Source of the DNA: Halocatena marina
GTDB lineage: Archaea; Halobacteriota; Halobacteria; Halobacteriales; Haloarculaceae
Direction of reading: 5' to 3'
Assembly (NCBI RefSeq): GCF_023276375.1
Contig: NZ_JALLPK010000001.1
Span: 1,054,001-1,118,000, forward strand
Length of the DNA stretch: 64,000 nucleotides
The translations under genes and the position numbers were made by a program. The notes beneath the pieces were generated by a model, which had not been told where the DNA came from, ran no database searches, and saw only the letters and a program-made list of their open reading frames with translations. Within the stretch, counting starts at the first letter, position 1. Every line of letters starts with the position of its first letter. Below, one piece after another: positions 45,812-54,907 of this stretch.

Positions 45812-47071
45812 ATGGTCAAACGAAGGGCCATACTGAAAAGTAGTATCGCATTCGGAACCCTTGGACTAGCAGGCAAAGTCGTGGGACAGCAGTCGACAGG
45901 ATCTCTCGAAACGACGCCAGCAGCTGACGATCAGCTGCCGTCGACAATAACGGCAGAGACGACGATTGCCGAGCTGTGTCCTCAGTACAACGACCCATAC
46001 TATGTCCCGCGTGACTTCCTCGATTACCTTCCGGGACAGAGTTCATCAAGCTCCGTAGCAGGAATGACAGATTCCGAGAAGGCAGAGCGGTTCGACTACA
46101 ATATCGAGGCAGTTCGGAATAAAGTTGAGGATGGTACGCTCACACTCGGTGAGTTGGGCACGCAAGCCTTGCCATTTGTCCAGACTCTTGCGGCCGCTGA
46201 TTTCCCGGCTCACGCAACCGTCAAGCTCCTTCCACGGCTTGCGTTGGTTCCCGACGAAACAGAACAACTGTCTCTTCACAATCAACCCCAGAGTGTTTGG
46301 GATGAGACTGCGGGTCCCGTCACTGCAAACAACAATCCGGCACAGTTCACGCAGAATCAGTGGCCGACCGATGCCCGCACATACAGTCCCGAGGAGGTCG
46401 CTATTCGCGATCGAGTTCACGACCAGCCAATGAACGAGGAGTGGGGAAGTGCTGCTCCGCTTCCAGACGATGTGCTTTACAGCGACACAAACCCCGTTCT
46501 CGATGCGGCGAGTCAGAAGGTTCATCCGGTGACTGGTGAGTCTCTCGATGGTGACGGTTTTACCGCCACTGCACCGATGGTAGCTGAGATCAAAATGCAC
46601 GTTCTCAACGACGGCTACTGGTATCAGTATCTCAAATTCAAGAACGTTAGTTCGATTCCCTACCATCTCGATGGTGCCATTCTCTGGTGGTTAGGACCGT
46701 CGGGAATGGGTCGAAACCTAGCAGACGGTCACTACAACAATGTTCAGCGTCCGAATCCATCTCTCGGTCATCCACAACGAGACGTCATTGAGGTCATCCA
46801 CGACGGTTACGAGGGTCTCTCTGTGTACGCGATTCGACTGGCCTACCACGATCAGCCCTACCACATGCGGACTGCCTACCCAAACCAGTGTTGGTCACTC
46901 GAAATTGGTACGCCCGCGTATGCGACGACCGTATCGTATCCGACGCCCGCGGAGCGCCAACAGCTCGTCGATACGATGTTGGATTCACTCCACGTCGAGC
47001 TGGAGACGAATATGGATATGAATGATGATCTCTTAGAGGCGGTTGACCTCAAACATCGGGTCCCAAACTAG
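45812..47071 (+). CDS. exported protein of unknown function next to the glycanase cluster
   Basis: 419 aa from the ATG at 45812 (MVKRRAILKSSIAFGTLGLAG, a Tat-like signal with KRRAILK; cleavage near VVGQQ). I recognise no family. Features: a Ser/Thr-rich early region, SEKAERFDYNIEAVRNKVEDGTLTLGELG (helical), then a region rich in aromatic residues and His: MHVLNDGYWYQYLKFKNVSSIPYHLDGAILWWLGP, HYNNVQRPNPSLGHPQRDVIEVIHDGYEGLSVYAIRLAYHDQPYHM. The many Trp/Tyr/His could line a sugar- or metal-binding site. It follows the mannanase-like gene by 238 bp on the same strand, with its own AT-rich upstream region. Confidence 0.75.
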   Translation: MVKRRAILKSSIAFGTLGLAGKVVGQQSTGSLETTPAADDQLPSTITAETTIAELCPQYNDPYYVPRDFLDYLPGQSSSSSVAGMTDSEKAERFDYNIEAVRNKVEDGTLTLGELGTQALPFVQTLAAADFPAHATVKLLPRLALVPDETEQLSLHNQPQSVWDETAGPVTANNNPAQFTQNQWPTDARTYSPEEVAIRDRVHDQPMNEEWGSAAPLPDDVLYSDTNPVLDAASQKVHPVTGESLDGDGFTATAPMVAEIKMHVLNDGYWYQYLKFKNVSSIPYHLDGAILWWLGPSGMGRNLADGHYNNVQRPNPSLGHPQRDVIEVIHDGYEGLSVYAIRLAYHDQPYHMRTAYPNQCWSLEIGTPAYATTVSYPTPAERQQLVDTMLDSLHVELETNMDMNDDLLEAVDLKHRVPN

Positions 47072-47952
47072 CTGTGTTCCCAACGCGAAGAACTCGGGAC
47101 TGTTGTATGCAATCTCAAGCAGACTGTTCGGGCAGGCCACCGTGGCCGCGATCGACGCTGGGAACTGATTGGGAGGATCGCTGGTCTAACTCTCGTGATC
47201 ACCAACCGGACCGAGGCTGTTTGACAACAGTTCTAACACGAGAGCGTGAGTGTGACCGATCTTGGGAGAGCACTCTTGACCTTCCGTATGCGAACAGACC
47301 TGACGGTGATGTATTATACGAACATATATAATATCTTAGTGAAATAAGTCGTTATTCTACAACTACTACCGCGCAAAGTATAGATTCCGACCAATCAACT
47401 CGTATAACACTCGATCGACCATAACTGAGTTAGCATTCGACTGTGGAACATCATTTAGTTGGTATAATTAAAATCAGGTATGCTTAACAAAGCGACATAT
47501 GGTTGTCAACACATCAGAGATCAAATATCCCAATAAAATGCTATTTACCAGCGCAAACCAACGAATCCACTCCATAGAACTTGATGAAATACTCGTTAAT
47601 AGCACTTCTTTGACTGTTACTAATGTAATACGTGTAAAACACCAACCTTAATATATAGCTACAATTATCAAATAATATACATTTTTGAGAGTGTCTGACA
47701 GATGTATCAGCTAATGCCCATTACCTTCTATATCCTGATAGCTCCCATGATATGATTAATAGGTGTTATTTATTGCTCTGCAAGGACACTGCTCACAGAG
47801 TAGATAGTATCGTTGCCAGTACATTCACTTTCGCCTCGCTTAGCAGTTCTATATACCGTCTCGGGGCCACGAATGTAGTGGGTCGCTCCTGTCCTACAAC
47901 TGCAAAACGTTACCATGCCATTAATCGAAACAAACCAAATGAGGAGAGACCG
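47072..47952. other. AT-rich intergenic region, no gene called
   Basis: About 880 bp. The second half (47330-47750) is very AT-rich. An 85-codon frame at 47074-47331 has an unlikely composition (Arg/Cys/Trp-rich) and is not called. The frame of the following gene extends upstream to 47752 without family similarity. Confidence 0.4.
47941..47946 (+). promoter_or_regulatory. ribosome-binding site fixing the DUF899 start
   Basis: gaggag sits 6 nt before a GTG at 47953. This supports the GTG as the true start rather than the ATG at 47752, because DUF899 proteins begin close to the (V/L)P(D/E)VVSR segment. Confidence 0.6.
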
Positions 47953-48699
47953 GTGAATCTTCCAGATGTCGTCTCACGAGATGAGTGGCGAGTCGCCCGT
48001 GAGGAGTTGCTGGCCAAAGAAAAGGAACTTACCAAAGCACGGGATGAACTGAACACCGCACGCCGTCAGCTTCCGATGGTCGAGATTGAGTCAGATTACG
48101 TCTTTGAGGGCACGGCTGGCGAGGCTAGCCTCCTCGATCTATTCGAGGGCCGTCGTCAGCTCATCATTTATCATTTCATGTTCGATCCAAATTGGGATGA
48201 GGGCTGTTCAAGCTGCTCGTCCGGAGCTGACGAAGTTTCGGAGGGGCTTCTCGAGCACTTACACTCCCGCGACACGACATTGGCGTATGTTTCCCGCGCG
48301 CCGCTAACCAAACTAGAACTATTCAAACAGCGCAAAGGATGGACGTTTCCCTGGTACTCATCGTACGATAGCGACTTCAACTACGACTTTCATGTCACTC
48401 TGGATGAGTCCGCTGCTCCTATCGAGTATAACTATCGAACCACATCCGACCACGAGAAAGCAGGGACGTCATACTACGTCGAGGGCGAGCAACCCATCGA
48501 ACGCCACGGACATAGCTGCTTTTTACGTGATGGCGACAGCGTCTTTCACACCTACTCCACGTACGGCCGTGGTGCCGAAATGGTCGGAGGCTCGTACTAC
48601 TTCCTTGATCTGACTGCGCTGGGTCGACAGGAAGATTGGGAGAAGCCAGAGGGCCGCGTGAACCGCAAACGACCACCCGACCCAGACCTTTCGACGTAG
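47953..48699 (+). CDS. DUF899 family thioredoxin-like protein
   Basis: 248 aa from GTG 47953. The order NLPDVVSRDEWRVAREELLAKEKELTKARDELNTARRQLP (helical N-terminus), then the thioredoxin-like core with LLDLFEGRRQLIIYHFMFDPNWDEGCSSCSSGADE and FPWYSSYDSDFNYDF, and the C-terminal SCFLRDGDSVFHTYSTYGRGAEMVGGSYYFLDLTALGRQEDWE, is typical of the DUF899 family. The Cys-x-x-Cys in GCSSCSSG could be redox active. Cytoplasmic. Its biological role is not established and the neighbours do not help. Confidence 0.85.
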   Translation: MNLPDVVSRDEWRVAREELLAKEKELTKARDELNTARRQLPMVEIESDYVFEGTAGEASLLDLFEGRRQLIIYHFMFDPNWDEGCSSCSSGADEVSEGLLEHLHSRDTTLAYVSRAPLTKLELFKQRKGWTFPWYSSYDSDFNYDFHVTLDESAAPIEYNYRTTSDHEKAGTSYYVEGEQPIERHGHSCFLRDGDSVFHTYSTYGRGAEMVGGSYYFLDLTALGRQEDWEKPEGRVNRKRPPDPDLST

Positions 48700-49049
48700 A
48701 CTGGATTCATTGTTGTCATCCAGGTTTTCGCGCGGATAGGATGGTTTCTGTGATCGTTCCAACTGCCATTCTCAAAAATAGCAAGTATTCGACATATACT
48801 TGTACACAGAATGTGAGATAACACTAAAGACGGCTAACTGTGATTTGGATCTCTAATCGATTCTGGCCCATGAAATCATTTTCATTGCACCATCTACCCA
48901 AACTGATTAAATTCGATATAGCGATATACACTGTAGCACTGAGGTGGGACAGAATATAAATGATACACGCCTGATTTATCTCACACAATTACCGTCGAGA
49001 TTGAGAATGTCTAATCAGTTTGTTGAACGCTACCGGAAACTACTGCCCT
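48700..49049. other. convergent intergenic region, no gene seen
   Basis: 350 bp between the convergent 3' ends of the DUF899 and MFS genes. No terminator hairpin stands out. Confidence 0.4.
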
Positions 49050-50255
49050 TCATGCGTCACTTGAGCGTGGCATCACCATTCGATCTCCTGTCACATACAG
49101 ATACGAAACGGCCCCCAGTCCTCCGACACCGATCAGCGCACCGACTAAACCAAGACTGGCGTACGAGTCAAGAACAGTGAGCGTTACACTTCCGATCGCC
49201 GACCCGAGCGCGATCCCTAAAAACTGTCCTGAGAGCGTAAGTGCCAAGACAACTTCTCGTGACTCTGGTGCGGCCTGAAGCAGGCGGTTCTGTTGGGTCG
49301 GAATCAGTGCGAACACTGCGCTTGCGCCAATCATGAGTGCTGCTATTGCACCCACAATCGCTCCGATCGATCCAGCAACCGGAGCCAGCAACCAGAATGG
49401 GAAAATGCCGAGAATCACACCGACGAAGATGCCAAGCAGCATTTTCGTTGTATTCCAGTGATCTGATCCATAGCCGCCAACAGTGGCTCCCCCGATGCCC
49501 CCGACGCCGAGAAGAAGCTGTAGTAAGCTAACACCAGTGTTGCCGAATCCTGTGATGTTACGCAGCAACGGCCCGATGAATGTGACACCGACAAACACAC
49601 TTGTGAACGCTGTCGTGATCAATCCAATATTCACGATGACTGCTGGTCGCCTGATAACCTGTAATGCTTGAAGTCCGACAGTTGAGTCTGTAGCCTCAAC
49701 TGATGGTAAGAACACCCACAATCCGATGAATGCGAGAAGAGCGATGCTACCGACAAAGGCAAAGGTTGCGCGCCACCCACCGTATCCACCAATAAGCGTC
49801 CCCAGTGGAAGTCCCACGACGAATGATCCTGCTGAGCCTGCAACGACAAGTCCAATTGCCTGACCTTTCTTTCCGGCTGGTGCGAGCGCGGCGGCGACTG
49901 AAACGGCAACAGGAACAAAGATCGCTGCCCCAACAGCAATGATTGCCCGATCGAACACGAGTAATTCGAACGTGGGAAGAATAGCGGCAACTGCGTTTGT
50001 AACACCGTATAACAGAACTGTCCCGAGGAGGAGACGTTTCCGAGCGACGGTTCCAGTGAGCGAGACGAGTATCGGTGAACCGACGATGACAACAACAGCG
50101 TAGATCGTTACGAGCAAGCCAGCACTTCCTTCCGAGACGCCAAGATCTCCCGCAAGTTCACCGAGCACCCCCGTGAAGACGAGATTACCCGTTCCCATGA
50201 CGAATGTTCCGAAGGTTAGCACCAACAATCGCTTGTGCGGAGTGGTGTCACTCAT
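49050..50255 (-). CDS. MFS transporter, drug-efflux-like (DHA1 type)
   Basis: 401 aa with twelve hydrophobic segments. The loop between helices 2 and 3 reads GTVARKRLLLGTVLLYG, a variant of the MFS motif A, and the helix 5 region GLPLGTLIGGYGGWRATFAFVG is the motif C-like signature of drug:proton antiporters. It resembles AraJ/CmlA-like exporters of small hydrophobic compounds or sugars. No adjacent regulator or enzyme specifies the substrate. Confidence 0.87.
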   Translation of the reverse strand: MSDTTPHKRLLVLTFGTFVMGTGNLVFTGVLGELAGDLGVSEGSAGLLVTIYAVVVIVGSPILVSLTGTVARKRLLLGTVLLYGVTNAVAAILPTFELLVFDRAIIAVGAAIFVPVAVSVAAALAPAGKKGQAIGLVVAGSAGSFVVGLPLGTLIGGYGGWRATFAFVGSIALLAFIGLWVFLPSVEATDSTVGLQALQVIRRPAVIVNIGLITTAFTSVFVGVTFIGPLLRNITGFGNTGVSLLQLLLGVGGIGGATVGGYGSDHWNTTKMLLGIFVGVILGIFPFWLLAPVAGSIGAIVGAIAALMIGASAVFALIPTQQNRLLQAAPESREVVLALTLSGQFLGIALGSAIGSVTLTVLDSYASLGLVGALIGVGGLGAVSYLYVTGDRMVMPRSSDA

Positions 50256-50636
50256 CGGTTATCTATCCCCCCGACCACGACTGATCGATTGTTAGTCTAT
50301 CGTCGGTTATCTCGATAATGAAGAGAGTAGCCGTCGAGAACAGTGTTGATACCAATGCTGTACAGCTTTGAGTTGATAATTTATCCATGACGTACTATCT
50401 CCTCGCGCACTACTTTTTATCCACAGGTGGTATAAATTAACTAGCTTATAACTAGTTTAATCGTGGTGGTTTATGATACTCACTCGGTTTCGGAAAATCG
50501 TTCAAAGAGTAGAACTGTCGTTTTACGCTTGCGCTCTGAGTCCGATGTTATTTCTCTGAATATTATAATTTTCCGGATCTAAATAATTGCAATATATAGT
50601 GTACGAACGAGGATACGGATTCCACGTGTTGGTTAA
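50256..50636. other. AT-rich promoter region of the MFS gene
   Basis: 381 bp between two leftward genes. A short AT-rich dyad aactag/ctagtt (around 50440-50460) and ggtggtataaattaac (50427-50442) are present; nothing else is recognisable. Confidence 0.35.
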
Positions 50637-51368
50637 TCAATAGCGAGGGGTCGTTAGCATGATGCGTGCATAGTGACTCCATACCCATATGACTATATTG
50701 ATGCATTTGGCCGACACCAGCAGGAGGACGAATCCAAGCGCAGAAATGAGGAGTGCGCTGGTGAGTGTTTCAATCTGCCACGCTCCGAGCGCGAATGTCG
50801 TTGTGAGACCAACGAGGAGGGAGTCCCAACCGAACAAAAGCTGAAGGGTAATATCAGTACGTGGAATCGGTCCAAACACGACGACAGAAGTACTCTCGTA
50901 GTACAGAGGTGCTAGCAAGAAGCTGACTGTCGTCGCCAACAGCGACCCCACCACCCCAAACGCGACACTACCGTACGCGAACTCACTCAGCAGATACACC
51001 ACCGCCGTCCACGTTTGCAGACGAGTCACAAGCTGCTTCGTTCGGGACCAGAGTCCTCGGGTCTTCTCAGCCGGAGTCGGGTGGATATCGACAGCTAACA
51101 ACGTCCGAAGGATCATTCGTTCGAACGCTGCCAACGCAACCACCACGACGAGTAATCCGACGAGAATAGGGATCCCAACGAAGATGGATACGAGTGGCAG
51201 CCCCAGTAGAAATCCGGTTGTGAGTAGGGTGAAGTAACAGATTCCAAGCGGAAACATAACTACGAGATAACAAAGATTGCGGTACGTCTGCGTTCGTACT
51301 AGATCTTTGAGGAGATGGGAGAGCAGCCGAGAAATAGTCTTTGAGTGAGATGAGATTTTAATTGACAT
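50637..51368 (-). CDS. multi-pass membrane protein with putative sensor domain
   Basis: 243 aa. Hydrophobic segments at about 32-75 (a long pair, YLVVMFPLGICYFTLLTTGFLLGLPLVSIFVGIPILVGLLVVVVALAAFERMIL), 115-165 and 180-230. The plan of two helical pairs with an internal short linker (RTLLAVDIHPTPAEKTRGLWSR) matches the 'putative sensor' domain found at the N-terminus of some actinobacterial histidine kinases and as stand-alone haloarchaeal proteins. No kinase is attached, so it may sense or transport rather than signal directly. Confidence 0.72.
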   Translation of the reverse strand: MSIKISSHSKTISRLLSHLLKDLVRTQTYRNLCYLVVMFPLGICYFTLLTTGFLLGLPLVSIFVGIPILVGLLVVVVALAAFERMILRTLLAVDIHPTPAEKTRGLWSRTKQLVTRLQTWTAVVYLLSEFAYGSVAFGVVGSLLATTVSFLLAPLYYESTSVVVFGPIPRTDITLQLLFGWDSLLVGLTTTFALGAWQIETLTSALLISALGFVLLLVSAKCINIVIWVWSHYARIMLTTPRY

Positions 51369-51664
51369 TTTGATACTCTACCCGTTCGAAATGTTCTCGT
51401 TCAACCGATAGACTGTGTGCATCCTTAATCGATCCGGTTCGACTAAATTGATGTCTGTTTCAAAATCAGGCGTGGTGATGCTGTGATAGTAGTGAGAGAC
51501 ACGGAATTAGTGGTAGCGTGATCAGCTGTGTATGCTAGCATGCAAAAGAGGCGACGCTGATCACGTCGCCATATATAACTATTTCCCAGAACTGCTCCGA
51601 TAGCGACTCTGCTCCTCTGATTATACTGCGCTCCTTCAATCGAACAAATGGAGCGAAACAACGT

Positions 51665-52240
51665 ATGGCTGAGACAGAGACAAACCGAAACCAGAAGCTG
51701 GCGTCATCCAGATCACAACCCGAGAAATCGTGTTATTTTGCGACAGATCGGCGAAATTTCCTACGTGCGGTGGGTGGTCTCACCACTCTCGGTTTGCTAG
51801 CAGGATGTATTGGTGGAATGAGCGAAAACGCAAACGCAGACGATAAAAGTGCAAGTAGCGTCGATGGCTGGCTCGCTGAGTCAGACAATTACGATTCGAT
51901 CACGGACATGACGGGAGAAGCTGCTGTCACTATCGAAGTCGGTCCCGAGAGTAACGAACACGTGTTCGCCCCAGCAGCAGTCCGTATCGATCCAGAAACG
52001 ACGGTCACGTGGAAGTGGATCGGCAGTGGATATCACAATGTTGTCGATAGGGATGGGCAGTTCGAAAGCGGGGAACCAGAGGAAACGGCCACGTTCGAAC
52101 ATGAATTCAAAACGACAGGAATGTACTTCTACTACTGCACACCGCATAAATCGGTTGGGATGAAGGGTGTGCTCATCGTCGGAAATGACAGTGACAGTAC
52201 ATCCAGCAATAGTACGGAAACTGGTACGGGTAGTGAATGA
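51665..52240 (+). CDS. halocyanin-like blue copper lipoprotein
   Basis: 191 aa. Tat motif DRRNFLRAVGG (28-38) then lipobox LLAGC (Cys48), so membrane-anchored on the outside. The plastocyanin fold carries a complete type 1 copper site: His124 (GYHNVV), Cys158, His161 and Met166 (YYCTPHKSVGMKG). It would carry electrons at the cell surface, as halocyanin does. A Ser/Thr tail of 18 residues follows the domain. It stands alone, with no oxidase or reductase gene nearby. Confidence 0.92.
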   Translation: MAETETNRNQKLASSRSQPEKSCYFATDRRNFLRAVGGLTTLGLLAGCIGGMSENANADDKSASSVDGWLAESDNYDSITDMTGEAAVTIEVGPESNEHVFAPAAVRIDPETTVTWKWIGSGYHNVVDRDGQFESGEPEETATFEHEFKTTGMYFYYCTPHKSVGMKGVLIVGNDSDSTSSNSTETGTGSE

Positions 52241-52339
52241 ATCACGGACAACCCTACTCAGATGGGTTTTGCGGATTCGGAAAAATGCTTGTTCTGCCGT
52301 TTGAGCGTACTGGCTCTTGAATCGAGAAAATTTCTCGAA

Positions 52340-53356
52340 TTACGGTTCGAGCACCGCTCGGAACCGGACCTCATTCTCCATCATCCGGTTGTACGCATCA
52401 GAGACCTCTGTCAGGTCATATACTTCCACTTCGGGCGTGATATCGCGAAGCGCGCTGAACTCCAACGCATCCTGAGAGTCACGGGCGTGTCCAGACGCCC
52501 AGCCGCGAACAGATCCACGTGTTCCAACCAATGTTGCTCCAGACACTTCGATTGGCTCGTCAGGAACCCCCACGACAACAACTTCACCGTCCATCCCCAA
52601 GCCAGGAACAATTGACGAGATAGCGGCTGCGTTCGGCGCTGTTGCGAGGATTGCTGTCGCACCACCCAACTCTGAGAGTGCGTTTGCGGCGTCTTCTGCT
52701 TCGGTATCAACGAAATGATCGGCGCCCAATTCGAACGCGTACTCTTTTTTATCAGTTCCACGTGAGATTGCAACCGTTTCGAATCCTGCCTGACATGCAT
52801 ACTGCACACCGAGATGACCGAGACCACCAATCCCCTGCACTGCGACGAGATCCCCCGCCCGAGCGTCTGTGTGCCGGAGGGCGTTATACGTTGTTACGCC
52901 AGCACATAGAAGGGGTGCAGCATCTACTGCATCGAGTTCACTGGGTACCCGAGCGAGTACCTCTGCGTTGATTGTAGCGTATTCAGCATACCCGCCATCG
53001 ATTGTTACGCCGTGAATTTCTTCGTTTTCACACTGCTGGAACTCACCGCGCCTGCAGGCTTCACAGACAAAACAATGGCCTGCGTGCCAGCCCGCACCAA
53101 CACGGTCACCTTCTGTCCACATTTCAACGTCCGATCCGACTGCATCCACCCGTCCGACAATTTCGTGGCCCGGGATTCGTGGATAGGAGAGACCGGGATA
53201 GCCACCGGTCTTCGCGTACGCATCGCTATGACAAACGCCACAGGCGTCGATCTCGACACGAACTTCTGTTGTGTCGGGGGCTGGAACTGCTAGCTCGACC
53301 AGTTCAAACGATGCACCAGGTTCAGGGACTTCTACTGCACGCATCGTATCGGACAT
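52340..53356 (-). CDS. zinc-dependent alcohol dehydrogenase (MDR family)
   Basis: 338 aa. Catalytic zinc ligands in GVCHSD (Cys42) and PGHEIVG; the structural zinc lobe GHCFVCEACRRGEFQQC has the four Cys pattern; the cofactor motif VQGIGGLGHLGVQYA follows the APLLCAGVTTYNAL segment. This matches class I/AdhP-like alcohol dehydrogenases that interconvert alcohols and aldehydes with NAD(P). Cytoplasmic, monocistronic and convergent with the halocyanin gene. Confidence 0.93.
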   Translation of the reverse strand: MSDTMRAVEVPEPGASFELVELAVPAPDTTEVRVEIDACGVCHSDAYAKTGGYPGLSYPRIPGHEIVGRVDAVGSDVEMWTEGDRVGAGWHAGHCFVCEACRRGEFQQCENEEIHGVTIDGGYAEYATINAEVLARVPSELDAVDAAPLLCAGVTTYNALRHTDARAGDLVAVQGIGGLGHLGVQYACQAGFETVAISRGTDKKEYAFELGADHFVDTEAEDAANALSELGGATAILATAPNAAAISSIVPGLGMDGEVVVVGVPDEPIEVSGATLVGTRGSVRGWASGHARDSQDALEFSALRDITPEVEVYDLTEVSDAYNRMMENEVRFRAVLEP

Positions 53357-53576
53357 AGCGTCTTACTCATCGAGCGCGTCATCAATAAAGATGCTTCAGC
53401 GGATATTACGTTGCGAAAGCAGGTAAACCGAATGCCTCCCATCACAAAGGAGAGAAGCTGAACCAAATCACGTATCTGAAAGTTGTAGTCTCGTATACAA
53501 CTGTGAGTAAATTTCATAATAGACACACTAGATAGATGGTGTATGAAGTAGTATCACAAAACGCTTGGATAGTAAA

Positions 53577-54632
53577 ATGGATCTTGAATCCAGTCTCAAT
53601 AAACCACTACTCGTTATTGTGGTCGTGTTCTTGGTGGTAAGCACTGTCGTTCTCTGTGTCATTGCCTTTGATCGACCTCGCATTACGGCAGTCAACACTG
53701 AGTGGGGAACCGTTACGGAGGATCGGACTGAGATTGTGACACAACTCGCGATCGAAAACCCGCGTATACTGGGAATAATCGAACTCTTCGTCGACGTTGA
53801 GTACTCCGTTTCTTTGAACACCGTCGAAATTGCTCGTGGTGAGAAGCAGTCAATCCAACCGTCGGGGAAACAGAACGTTGTTACCGTTTCGACGTGGGCC
53901 AACAACGACGATATCCCAAAGTGGTGGGTAACACACATTAACAATAACCAGACAACGACAGTGCGAGTGAATACGGACGTGGTTCTCACGCACGATGATC
54001 TGAGAGTCCCGCTTAATTCGTGGACACGAACGCGAACAGTGAGAACGAATATACTCGAACCGCTACAGAATAATGAAACGCGCACGCTCCGTACATTCGA
54101 TCAACCACTTTTCATCGTCAATCGAACAGCGGCCCATTGGGGACAGGCTACTGCCAGACAGACACCGCTTATTGCGTCTGCAACGATTACTAATCCACTT
54201 CCGAATGCGATTCCGATCCTCAATATAGGCTATACGATACGAATGAACGACATCCGCGTTGGAAGCGATGTCGTCGATCAGCGAACTGACATTCCGCCCG
54301 GTAGCACGCGAACGATCGAGACACGAGCGATAATTAACAATACTCGGCTGGATGAGTGGTGGGTGACGCATCTCCAACGTAACGAAACGACACAGCTGAC
54401 TGTTGATTTCTACGCAACGATCGAGTACAATGGCGTCCAACGTCGCATTCCTCTCGATTTCCTCACGTATCAGCGAACGATTCACACACAACTTTTCAGC
54501 AAAAATAATTCAACGGAACGCGGTCGTGATAGTATATCTGATTTACCGCGGACACCTGCTCATTTATTTCCCAGCGACCGAAGACGGTTCTTGATGGAGA
54601 ATCCTTCCGAACGACTTCAGCGAAATCGATGA
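53577..54632 (+). CDS. membrane-anchored protein with two LEA14/WHy-like domains
   Basis: 351 aa from the ATG at 53577 (a TTG at 53565 is also in frame). One N-terminal membrane helix (PLLVIVVVFLVVSTVVLCVIAF) is followed by two similar repeats of about 130 residues. Each begins near a '..W G..T....TEIVTQLAIENP' or 'AHWGQATARQTPLIASATITNP' segment and ends in a WWVTH motif (PKWWVTHINNNQTTTVRV; DEWWVTHLQRNETTQLTVDF). This is the water-stress/LEA14 beta-sandwich arrangement found in many haloarchaeal exported proteins. A charged tail rich in Arg ends the protein. Function unknown; protective or structural roles are guesses. Confidence 0.75.
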   Translation: MDLESSLNKPLLVIVVVFLVVSTVVLCVIAFDRPRITAVNTEWGTVTEDRTEIVTQLAIENPRILGIIELFVDVEYSVSLNTVEIARGEKQSIQPSGKQNVVTVSTWANNDDIPKWWVTHINNNQTTTVRVNTDVVLTHDDLRVPLNSWTRTRTVRTNILEPLQNNETRTLRTFDQPLFIVNRTAAHWGQATARQTPLIASATITNPLPNAIPILNIGYTIRMNDIRVGSDVVDQRTDIPPGSTRTIETRAIINNTRLDEWWVTHLQRNETTQLTVDFYATIEYNGVQRRIPLDFLTYQRTIHTQLFSKNNSTERGRDSISDLPRTPAHLFPSDRRRFLMENPSERLQRNR

Positions 54633-54907
54633 ACTGCTTCGGACGAATGCGGTCAGACTCACGAAATCAGCATAAACGAATGGAAGCTGTGTCGTTCGGT
54701 GGACTACCAATGGAGCTCTCATTGAAGCAGTTGTAGGCATACTAAATATAATATTTCAGACCTTATTATTTTTCACAGGTCAAAAGTTCGTCACTGTATC
54801 AGCAGTATATATCAGATTCTCATCTGTTGTAATAGCCATCACGTGACGTGATATGGTTGACAATCCAAAAGTGATTTAACGAATTCAATGAATGGCTTCG
54901 ATAACAC

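Noticed and set aside
47074-47331. 85-codon plus-strand frame after the unknown secreted protein
   Set aside because: Arg/Cys/Trp-rich composition, no domain, and no start signal; probably chance.
47752-47952. N-terminal extension of the DUF899 gene to the ATG at 47752
   Set aside because: The extension has no family similarity and an unlikely composition, while a GTG at 47953 has a well-placed gaggag and matches the family start.
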